Origin: Planktomarina sp.
Lineage (GTDB): Bacteria; Pseudomonadota; Alphaproteobacteria; Rhodobacterales; Rhodobacteraceae
Assembly (NCBI GenBank): GCA_022425445.1
Contig: JAKMFM010000074.1
Span: 1-5,687, forward strand
DNA: 5,687 bases
Direction: 5' to 3'
In this document: positions 1-5,687 of the stretch, one piece after another
How positions within the stretch are numbered: the stretch's first letter is position 1
How the letters are laid out: each line of letters starts with the position of its first letter
Made by a program: the position numbers and the translations under genes
The notes under the pieces: model-generated
The model's input: the letters and a program-made list of their open reading frames with translations, nothing else
What the model was told of the DNA's origin: nothing
The model's database searches: none

Positions 1-1
1 C

Positions 2-1990
2 GTGGAACGTCGTTTGCAAAGAGCTGATATACAATTTGCAGCGCAGGCGTTGCGTGCGACCACAGCAGTGGATTTGCCCTTGGAGATGCGCAACCGAATT
101 TCGCGGCTTGCAGTTGTGACCCATAAATCTGCGGCCGCGGTGCGTTTGACCGATGATCGCATTCGACGTCCAGAAATTGCTATTCTGACCGGGGAGACAT
201 CCGATCGTGAAAGTCTGATCCTTTTTGCCCCCGATCACTATTTGACCCAAGCTTTGTCTCCTGTTGCAGAGTTGATCGAAGGTACATTGGATGACGTAAT
301 TTTGGCCAATCCTGATGCGATTATTTTAGCGGATGTCGCCAAGATTGCCTCGAAAGAGACCCTGGTGGATTGGGTGGCTGAGGGGGGCACCTTGGTGCGC
401 TTTGCCGGACCGCGTTTGGCAGCCGCTCAATTTGAGGCGCAAGCGCGTGATCCGCTGTTACCGGTCAAACTGCGGGCTGGTGGGCGAACGGTAGGCGGGG
501 CTATGTCTTGGGGCGCTCCGAAAACCCTACAGAGCTTTGAGGTTGATACGCCGTTTTATGGTTTACCGACGCCGGATGAGGTCACGGTCACGGCGCAGGT
601 ATTGGCCGAGCCCGGGCCGGATTTGGCGCCCCATGTGATCGCGCGCCTGAGCGATGGCACCCCATTGGTGACCCGAAGGCAGCTTGGGCAAGGGCAGGTC
701 GTTTTATTTCACGTGACTGCCAATACAGAATGGTCAAACTTACCGATTTCAGGGCTCTTTGTCGCCATGTTGGAGCGTTTGTCCGTTGTCGGGCGTGCTG
801 CAAATTTCGAACCGGATTCTTTAGCGGGCAGCACCTGGCAATTGGTCGAGCAGTTAGATGGCGCCGGTAAATTGATACAGGTTGATGATCGTGCCGGTAT
901 TGCAGGCGCTGAGTTGGCGCAGGCAGCGATCTCTCCAAAGACCCCCGCCGGCCTGTATCAAGGAAATGACCGACGTTGGGCGCGCAATATCCTCTCAGAC
1001 TATAGCCAATTGTCGCCAGCGCTTTGGCCGGACGAGGTGCGGCTGTTGGGGCAAGATCAACCGCGCTCGCTGCGTCTGGGCGCTTGGTTTTTGGCGTTGG
1101 CTTTGGGTTTGCTGGCCGCAGATGTTATGGCCGCGCTGTGGATATCCGGCCGGCTGCGTGTTGGCGTCTTAGGGGCAATCTTTGGAGCGCTTCTCATAAA
1201 TATTTCTCCCCAGAGCGCATCAGCACAAACGCCGCCGGCTCAAGCGATAGCCGCCAGTCGTGCGGTGGTTTTGGCTTATGTTGAAACTCAGGATGCACGG
1301 CAGGATGAGATTTCCCGCGCCGGTTTGCTTGGGTTGTCACAGGCGCTTTTTCAGCGCACCTCCATCGAGCCGGCCGCGCCAATGGGGTTGTCTCTGGCGC
1401 GTGATGAATTGTCGTTCTTTCCGTTTCTCTATTGGCCGATCACCTTGGGGCAGCAGCCTTTGTCTTCTGAGGAGCTGCGGAAATTGAACCGCTACCTCAA
1501 AGGCGGCGGGATGATCTTATTTGATACAAGGGATGGTGACATTGCGCGGGTTGGCCAGACGACTAAGGAAGGTCGTGTGCTGCAACAACTGGCTGCGGGG
1601 CTGAATTTGCCACCTTTGGCGCTGATCGTGCCGGATCATGTGTTGACGCGCAGTTTTTATCTGCTTCAAGATTTCCCAGGCCGGTATGCGAGTCGGGAAA
1701 TTTGGGTGGAAGCGCCGCAAAACGCAAGCGTGCAGGTGGAGGGCATGCCGTTTCGCAACCTCAATGATGGGGTCACCCCGGTTATAATTGGCGGCAATGA
1801 TTGGGCGGCTGCATGGGCCGTGGATGAAGCCGGAGCGCCTCTTTTGCCTGTGGGTCGCGGCAGGGCTGGAGAGCGGCAGCGCGAGATTGCCCTTCGGTTT
1901 GGGGTCAATCTGATCATGCATGTTTTGACGGGCAACTATAAATCCGACCAAGTCCATGTCCCTGAACTTCTTCGGAGGTTGGGCGAATGA
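2..1990 (+). CDS. DUF4159 domain-containing membrane protein, 5'-truncated by the window
   Basis: This is the C-terminal 662 residues of a larger protein. The frame is open to the window edge, and the GTG at position 2 is probably an internal Val codon. Related alphaproteobacterial proteins are about 900 residues and begin with a BatA-type membrane region and a von Willebrand-like region, so roughly 250-300 residues are missing here. Visible in order: a glutamine-amidotransferase-like fold (about 57-258) with no cysteine nucleophile; two membrane helices (about 359-381 and 387-401) joined by a short basic loop; an SASA-Q signal-peptidase-like site at 405-409; and DUF4159 (about 420-645). DUF4159 shows FFPFLYWP (472-479), GGGMILFDTRD (501-511) and the typical ending from GVNLIMH at 634. 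The fragment contains no cysteine at all. The basic loop suggests both soluble domains are periplasmic (inference). The gene ends in a 4-bp ATGA overlap with the next one. The biochemical function is unknown; family context suggests a MoxR/DUF58-linked envelope complex. Confidence 0.93.
   Translation: MERRLQRADIQFAAQALRATTAVDLPLEMRNRISRLAVVTHKSAAAVRLTDDRIRRPEIAILTGETSDRESLILFAPDHYLTQALSPVAELIEGTLDDVILANPDAIILADVAKIASKETLVDWVAEGGTLVRFAGPRLAAAQFEAQARDPLLPVKLRAGGRTVGGAMSWGAPKTLQSFEVDTPFYGLPTPDEVTVTAQVLAEPGPDLAPHVIARLSDGTPLVTRRQLGQGQVVLFHVTANTEWSNLPISGLFVAMLERLSVVGRAANFEPDSLAGSTWQLVEQLDGAGKLIQVDDRAGIAGAELAQAAISPKTPAGLYQGNDRRWARNILSDYSQLSPALWPDEVRLLGQDQPRSLRLGAWFLALALGLLAADVMAALWISGRLRVGVLGAIFGALLINISPQSASAQTPPAQAIAASRAVVLAYVETQDARQDEISRAGLLGLSQALFQRTSIEPAAPMGLSLARDELSFFPFLYWPITLGQQPLSSEELRKLNRYLKGGGMILFDTRDGDIARVGQTTKEGRVLQQLAAGLNLPPLALIVPDHVLTRSFYLLQDFPGRYASREIWVEAPQNASVQVEGMPFRNLNDGVTPVIIGGNDWAAAWAVDEAGAPLLPVGRGRAGERQREIALRFGVNLIMHVLTGNYKSDQVHVPELLRRLGE
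1974..1978 (+). promoter_or_regulatory. Ribosome binding site of the 686-aa membrane protein gene
   Basis: GGAGG lies 8 nt before the ATG at 1987, inside the last codons of the DUF4159 gene. Together with the ATGA stop/start overlap it fixes the downstream start and indicates translational coupling of the two genes. Confidence 0.8.
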
Positions 1991-4047
1991 GGCTGGATGC
2001 AGTGATTTTTGATCCGCTACTACCATTCTGGCTGATGGGAGCTTTGGCGCTGGCTATGCTCGCAGTTTTGTTATTTGCGGTATTTCGGCGACTGACTGGC
2101 TGGCCCTATCGCGGCTTTGCTGTGGTCTGTGTGTTTTTGGCATTGCTCAATCCATCCCTGAAGACCGAAGAGCGCCAAGCGAAAGCGGATATTGTCATCG
2201 TGGTTGTAGACCGCTCGTCGAGTCAGATGCTGTCGGATCGCGCCGCGCAAACGCAGGTGGCTTTGACGCATGTCACCCAGCAGCTTGTGGATCGGCCGGG
2301 AACAGAGATGCGACTGGTGGAGGTGGAAGATGCAGCGGGGCCAGGTGGCTCGGAAGTCATGTCCGCTTTGGCACAGGCCCTATCTGAAACTGCGCGCGAC
2401 CGCATTGCTGGAGCGATTGTGATCTCAGATGGCCAGATTCACGATACGGAGTTTGCCCCGAAGCTGCCGGCCCCTCTGCATTTGTTGCTCACGGGTCAAC
2501 CGCGCGATTGGGATCGTCGACTCGTGGTTAAAAATGCACCAGGTTTTGCGATTTTGGGCGAACCTATCACCCTGACGCTTTTGGTCGAGGATCAAGGGGC
2601 CGCGCCACAAGCGGCTTTCGCAGATCTCATCCTGTCGGTGGATGGTGGACCAGAGCAGCGATATCAAATTCCAGTGAACCGCGAAGTCGAGGTTGATGTA
2701 TCATTGGGCCATGGCGGCATAAATATTTTGCAGTTTTCTACGCCAGATATGAGCGGTGAGTTGACCGATAGGAACAATGCGGCGGTTGTACAGATCAATG
2801 CACTGCGCGACCGGCTTCGCGTTTTGCTGGTCTCGGGGGTGCCGCATCCGGGCGAGCGCACATGGCGCAATCTTTTAAAGTCGGACAGTAATGTCGATTT
2901 GGTGCATTTCACCATTTTGCGCCCGCCGGAAAAGCGAGATGGGGTGCCGGTGACGGAATTGTCTTTAATTGCCTTCCCAACCCGTGAATTATTTCTCGAG
3001 AAAATTGGCGAATTCGATCTGATTGTTTTTGATCGTTACAAACGCCGTGGCCTGTTGCCAACGGAGTATTTCGAGTCAATTGCCAATTACGTCCGCCAAG
3101 GTGGCGCTGTTTTGGTGGCGGCCGGACCTGACTATGCGGGGGCCAATAGTCTTTATCGATCGCCACTTGGCGCCATACTGCCCGGCCGGCCGACCTCTCG
3201 GGTTTTTGAGGAACCGATCACGCCAAAGGTGACAGAATTTGGCCTCAAACATCCGGTCAGTGAGAGCCTGGAGCGTTTTGCTCCAGATACAGGCTGGGGG
3301 CGCTGGTTGCGGCAGATTGAGGTTGAGACGACCTCTGATCAGGTGCTGATGACTGGACGCGGCGAGTCGCCTTTGCTGATTGTGGACCGCGTTGGTGAAG
3401 GGCGAGTTGCGCTTTTGGCCTCGGATCATGCGTGGCTTTGGGATCGTGGCTATGAAGGGGGCGGGCCACAGGCGGAATTGCTGCGCCGCGTGGCCCATTG
3501 GACGATGAAAGAGCCGGACCTTGAAGAGGAGGCGCTGCTGGCGCAACCAATGGAGAGCGGGCTGCTGGTGACGCGGCGCAGCTTGACCGAGCGTCCGCTT
3601 GCGCCACTTGAAATTACAAAGCCAAACGGTAAGCAGCTGACCATAGCTTTGCAACCCGTGGCACCTGGCCGGTATGAGGCAGAAATTGTCAGTGAAGATT
3701 TAGGACTTTATCGTTTGGGCTCTGGGGATTTGGAGATCGTGGCCGCGCTGGGTCCAGCAGCGCCGCGGGAGTTTGTTCAGACCATTGCGACTGATCGGGT
3801 GATGGCGCCCATTTTGGCGAAAACCAATGGTGGTGCTTTGGCCCTATCGGAGGGTCTGCCAAAGTTTCGCAACATTCGTAATGGCCGCCCGTCCCATGGG
3901 CGCGGGTGGATTGGGCTGGTTTCGCGCGAGGCCTATGTTGTGCAGGGGGTCGAGATCGGGCAATTCTTACCCGCTTGGGTCTATCTCATTTTTGCCGGTC
4001 TGGGGCTTTTGGCCGGGTGGTTGCGCGAAGGGCGATGGGGTAAATGA
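1987..4047 (+). CDS. Membrane-anchored vWA-like / glutamine-amidotransferase-like protein (DUF4159 partner)
   Basis: A complete 686-residue protein of unknown function. Two membrane helices (about 12-33 and 43-58) flank a basic loop (RRLTGWPYR), which by the positive-inside rule places what follows in the periplasm. A von Willebrand factor A-like domain (about 67-170) has DRSSS (75-79), fitting the DxSxS metal-site motif, then GGS (120-122) where Thr is more usual, and SDG (147-149). A beta-rich linker (about 180-270) leads to a glutamine-amidotransferase-like fold (about 276-508) marked by RLRVLLVSG, FDLIVFDRY and EGRVALLASD. A second beta-rich stretch (about 520-590) follows, then a C-terminal helix (661-679) with a short basic tail. 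The only cysteine is C48 in a membrane helix, so the amidotransferase fold cannot use the usual Cys nucleophile. The start is supported by an SD and by the ATGA overlap with the DUF4159 gene, so the two products probably form one complex (inference). The 3' end overlaps the convergent DUF599 gene by 81 bp. Confidence 0.9.
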   Translation: MRLDAVIFDPLLPFWLMGALALAMLAVLLFAVFRRLTGWPYRGFAVVCVFLALLNPSLKTEERQAKADIVIVVVDRSSSQMLSDRAAQTQVALTHVTQQLVDRPGTEMRLVEVEDAAGPGGSEVMSALAQALSETARDRIAGAIVISDGQIHDTEFAPKLPAPLHLLLTGQPRDWDRRLVVKNAPGFAILGEPITLTLLVEDQGAAPQAAFADLILSVDGGPEQRYQIPVNREVEVDVSLGHGGINILQFSTPDMSGELTDRNNAAVVQINALRDRLRVLLVSGVPHPGERTWRNLLKSDSNVDLVHFTILRPPEKRDGVPVTELSLIAFPTRELFLEKIGEFDLIVFDRYKRRGLLPTEYFESIANYVRQGGAVLVAAGPDYAGANSLYRSPLGAILPGRPTSRVFEEPITPKVTEFGLKHPVSESLERFAPDTGWGRWLRQIEVETTSDQVLMTGRGESPLLIVDRVGEGRVALLASDHAWLWDRGYEGGGPQAELLRRVAHWTMKEPDLEEEALLAQPMESGLLVTRRSLTERPLAPLEITKPNGKQLTIALQPVAPGRYEAEIVSEDLGLYRLGSGDLEIVAALGPAAPREFVQTIATDRVMAPILAKTNGGALALSEGLPKFRNIRNGRPSHGRGWIGLVSREAYVVQGVEIGQFLPAWVYLIFAGLGLLAGWLREGRWGK

Positions 4048-4758
4048 GTCGTCAGTCTCCGTGATCCCAGTTTTCAAAAGTGCGCTGGCCCGGGAGGAAA
4101 ATTCACGGTTCCAGAGCATCCAAAGGGTAATCACAAAGGCTGCAAGCAAGACAGGGGCGCCAGCCAGCCAGGCCAGAGATGCAAGTGCAAAATACATGGC
4201 GCGCAGCCCGCGGTTAAAGCTCAGAGCTGCGCGAATATTGATCTCTCCAGCCATGATGGCGCGTGGTATCGCCTGGGGATCATTTGGATCATTTGGCACA
4301 GCGGCCATCAAGACGGCGCAATATCCAAATAGGCGACTGGACCAAACAAATTTCAAAAAGGCATGCACCAAAAACAGAGCGGCAAAGGCCAATTTGAATT
4401 GCAATTTGAGCGCAGTTGCGTCCTGCGATTGGGTGAGGGCATGGGTAAACTCGAGTAGCCGGTCTGGTGTGCCCATAATTGCCAAAAGCCCACCAATGGC
4501 GATCAAAGCTGTAGAGCCGAAAAACGCGGTGCTCTGGCGCAGTGACGCAAGCATTTGCGAGTCAAAAATGCGTGGATCTCGATCGACGAAATTCAGCATC
4601 CAAGTGCGTCGATAATAGGACATTAAGGCGGTGACAGAAGCGCGTGACTTGGGTGGGTTTTCGATCACATGGCCGATTAGAAAGGCTGCGATAAGGCCAA
4701 ATCCGACGACAAAGAGATCTAAAGTGGTGAGTTGCGAGAGGATCACGTCAAATATCAT
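3967..4758 (-). CDS. DUF599 family integral membrane protein
   Basis: A complete 263-residue protein matching the DUF599 family as I know it; no biochemical role is established. Predicted membrane helices lie at about 13-32, 76-96, 122-138 (possibly continuing to about 152) and 187-213. Family-like landmarks are YYRRTWMLNFVDRDPRIFD (48-66), the QSTAFFGS stretch (75-82), FVWSSRLFGYCAVLMAAVPN (137-156) and FNRGLRAMYFALASLAWL (181-198). The last 26 residues (238-263), rich in Pro, Gln and Lys, are encoded opposite the end of the convergent + strand gene and look like a dispensable hydrophilic tail. No convincing Shine-Dalgarno sequence precedes the ATG at 4758. No alternative start is better supported, and M1 sits just before the first helix, as expected. 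The gene is divergent from glcD across 78 bp and may share its promoter region. DUF599 beside glcD is an arrangement I recall from Rhodobacterales, but a role in glycolate use is only conjecture. Confidence 0.92.
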   Translation of the reverse strand: MIFDVILSQLTTLDLFVVGFGLIAAFLIGHVIENPPKSRASVTALMSYYRRTWMLNFVDRDPRIFDSQMLASLRQSTAFFGSTALIAIGGLLAIMGTPDRLLEFTHALTQSQDATALKLQFKLAFAALFLVHAFLKFVWSSRLFGYCAVLMAAVPNDPNDPQAIPRAIMAGEINIRAALSFNRGLRAMYFALASLAWLAGAPVLLAAFVITLWMLWNREFSSRASALLKTGITETDDSFTPSPFAQPPGQKPQTGKNEIDPSG

Positions 4759-4799
4759 GCAGCCAGTGTAACAGAGGTTTTGCCCTTGCGATCCCCCAA

Positions 4800-4824
4800 A
4801 ATTGGTTATATTTATTTACCAATT
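4800..4824. promoter_or_regulatory. Inverted repeat AATTGGT-N11-ACCAATT, candidate operator upstream of glcD
   Basis: Perfect 7-bp arms (4800-4806 and 4818-4824) flank an AT-only 11-bp spacer containing the candidate -10 elements. The right arm lies inside a perfect 8-bp palindrome, CCAATTGG (4819-4826), and the left arm inside CCAA-AA-TTGG (4796-4805). ATTGGT/ACCAAT half-sites match those of FadR-subfamily GntR regulators such as PdhR, as I remember that consensus, but there the spacer is 3 bp. A GlcC-like repressor or activator is therefore plausible but unproven. If transcribed, the repeat could instead form a hairpin abutting the glcD ribosome binding site. Confidence 0.5.
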
Positions 4825-4829
4825 GGAGG
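4825..4829 (+). promoter_or_regulatory. Ribosome binding site of glcD
   Basis: GGAGG is 7 nt before the ATG at 4837 but 13 nt before the second in-frame ATG at 4843, so it favours the first ATG as start. It directly follows the inverted repeat, and its first two G bases belong to the CCAATTGG palindrome. Confidence 0.85.
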
Positions 4830-4836
4830 GTTAAAT

Positions 4837-5687
4837 ATGGAAATGCCACAACCAAACGCGGACATCCTGTCGAAAAAGGCGAAGGTTGTTGCGGCTTTGC
4901 GCGCTGTTTTGCCCTATGATGCGGTGATCGATGATCCTTCTGAAACTCGGGCTTATGAATGCGATGCGCTCACCGCATACCGCTGCCCACCGATGATCGC
5001 AGTCTTGCCTGCGACAACGCAGGAAGTCTCAGATGTATTGAAGATTTGCCACCGCGAAGGCGTGCCGGTTGTGCCTCGGGGTTCGGGAACATCTTTGGCG
5101 GGGGGCGCGTTGCCGACTGCCGACTGTGTGATCCTAGGCGTTGCAAAGATGAATAAGGTGCTGGAAACGGACTATGATAATCGCCTGATCCGGGTGCAAA
5201 GCGGTCGAACCAATCTCAGCGTGTCTGGCGCTGTGGAAGAAGAAGATTTCTTTTATGCTCCAGATCCCTCCAGCCAGTTGGCCTGCGCCATCGCGGGCAA
5301 TATTGCGATGAACTCCGGTGGGGCGCATTGCTTGAAATATGGGGTGACGACCAACAATCTCATGGGCGTGACCCTGGTGATGATGGATGGTGAGATCATT
5401 GAGATTGGCGGCGGCTACCTGGATGCACCTGGGCTTGATATTCTCGGTGTGATCTGCGGGTCAGAGGGCCAGCTTGGCGTGGTTACAGAGGCCACATTGC
5501 GGATTTTGCCCAAACCGGAGGGTGCGCGCCCGGTGATGATCGCTTTTGACAGTAATGAAGTGGCAGGCGCCTGTGTGGCCGATATTATTAAAGCCGGTGT
5601 GTTGCCCGTTGCGATTGAATTTATGGACCGTCCAATCATTGAAATTTGCGAGAATTTCGCCAAGGCCGGATATCCGGACTGCGAGGC
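4837..5687 (+). CDS. glcD: Glycolate oxidase FAD-binding subunit GlcD, 3'-truncated by the window
   Basis: The first 283 residues of a protein that is usually about 480-500 long; the frame stays open to the window end. GlcD is the flavin subunit of the membrane-associated GlcDEF complex, which oxidises glycolate to glyoxylate and passes the electrons on. The visible part is the PCMH-type FAD-binding domain: ECDALTAYRCPP (41-52), the pyrophosphate-binding loop RGSGTSLAGG (81-90), APDPSSQ (141-147), AGNIAMNSGGAHCLKYG (153-169) and GSEGQLGVVTEATLRILPKP (208-227). The start of the FAD-linked oxidase C-terminal domain follows. Ten cysteines occur in these 283 residues, unlike the neighbouring membrane proteins. 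It is the first gene after the divergent promoter region; glcE and glcF are expected just downstream but lie outside the window. The main alternative is another member of the same family, such as a D-lactate dehydrogenase; the motifs and overall sequence fit GlcD better. Confidence 0.95.
   Translation, partial: MEMPQPNADILSKKAKVVAALRAVLPYDAVIDDPSETRAYECDALTAYRCPPMIAVLPATTQEVSDVLKICHREGVPVVPRGSGTSLAGGALPTADCVILGVAKMNKVLETDYDNRLIRVQSGRTNLSVSGAVEEEDFFYAPDPSSQLACAIAGNIAMNSGGAHCLKYGVTTNNLMGVTLVMMDGEIIEIGGGYLDAPGLDILGVICGSEGQLGVVTEATLRILPKPEGARPVMIAFDSNEVAGACVADIIKAGVLPVAIEFMDRPIIEICENFAKAGYPDCE

Larger units (their letters stand above)
4759..4836. promoter_or_regulatory. Divergent DUF599/glcD promoter region
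   Basis: The 78 bp between the two divergent starts must hold the 5' signals of both genes. Its AT-rich core (4806-4823) contains a possible glcD -10, TATATT at 4807-4812, with a weak TTGCGA at 4786-4791 spaced 15 bp away. On the other strand lies a possible DUF599 -10, TATAAC (4810 down to 4805), with a weak TTAACC (4834 down to 4829) spaced 18 bp away. Both proposals are eye-matched to the sigma-70 consensus and are weak; alphaproteobacterial promoters often diverge from it. The two -10 candidates overlap, so the promoters could compete. Confidence 0.45.

Noticed and set aside
2..4. GTG at position 2 as the real start of the DUF4159 gene
   Set aside because: No SD can be seen, the frame is open to the edge, and the known family has an additional BatA/vWA-like N-terminal part that should lie upstream.
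581..597. Tandem GGTCAC repeat within the DUF4159 gene
   Set aside because: It is two copies only, in frame and encoding ordinary Val-Thr residues, so it is chance.
1517..2026. A 169-codon minus-strand open frame opposite the end of the DUF4159 gene
   Set aside because: It lies opposite conserved DUF4159 motifs and across the ATGA junction and has no recognisable domain, so it is treated as a shadow.
3076..3654. A 192-codon minus-strand open frame opposite the vWA-like gene
   Set aside because: Its His/Gln/Arg-rich composition is typical of antisense translation of a GC-rich gene. The + strand frame has clear domains there.
4044..4064. ATGA at the end of the vWA-like gene as a coupled start for a further + strand gene
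   Set aside because: The frame from the ATG at 4044 meets TGA after six codons, and no SD-supported gene follows on this strand before glcD.
4063..4095. Small dyads (TTTTCAAAA, CCAG...CTGG, GGCCCGGG) as a possible terminator of the + strand operon
   Set aside because: The stems are short and none is followed by a T-run. The segment is also coding sequence of DUF599.
3827..4615. A 262-codon + strand open frame starting inside the vWA-like gene and running through the DUF599 gene
   Set aside because: It is antisense to the recognisable DUF599 gene for most of its length and shows low-complexity, Ser/Arg/Lys-rich composition with no family-like motifs.

Overview
The window carries four protein-coding genes and nothing obviously mobile. 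Protein families, moderate-to-high GC content and gene order all suggest an alphaproteobacterium, most likely of the Rhodobacterales/Roseobacter type. That assignment rests on remembered family resemblance, not on a database search, and I do not name a genus. No RNA gene, insertion sequence, CRISPR array, phage gene or convincing factor-independent terminator was seen.

Left part (2-4047, + strand): two large, translationally coupled membrane-protein genes that overlap by ATGA. The first is the 3' part of a DUF4159 protein; its N-terminal BatA/von Willebrand-like part lies upstream of the window. The second is a 686-residue protein with two N-terminal membrane helices, a von Willebrand factor A-like domain with a DxSxS metal-site motif, a glutamine-amidotransferase-like fold without the catalytic cysteine, and a C-terminal membrane helix. 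In related bacteria such genes usually follow a MoxR AAA+ ATPase gene and a DUF58 gene, in a cluster thought to act on the cell envelope or on protein maturation. The upstream members are not visible here.

Middle (3967-4758, - strand): a DUF599 four-helix membrane protein of unknown function. It converges on the second gene, and their coding regions overlap by 81 bp in exact codon register.

Right part (4759-5687): a 78-bp divergent intergenic region, then the 5' part of glcD on the + strand. glcD encodes the FAD-binding catalytic subunit of glycolate oxidase and runs off the window. Just before its ribosome binding site is a 7-bp inverted repeat (AATTGGT-N11-ACCAATT). Its half-sites resemble FadR/GntR-family operators such as those of PdhR or GlcC, but the spacing is unusual.

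I found no convincing undescribed system. The observations most worth checking are the candidate glc operator, the in-register convergent overlap, and the signal-peptidase-like site inside the DUF4159 protein.
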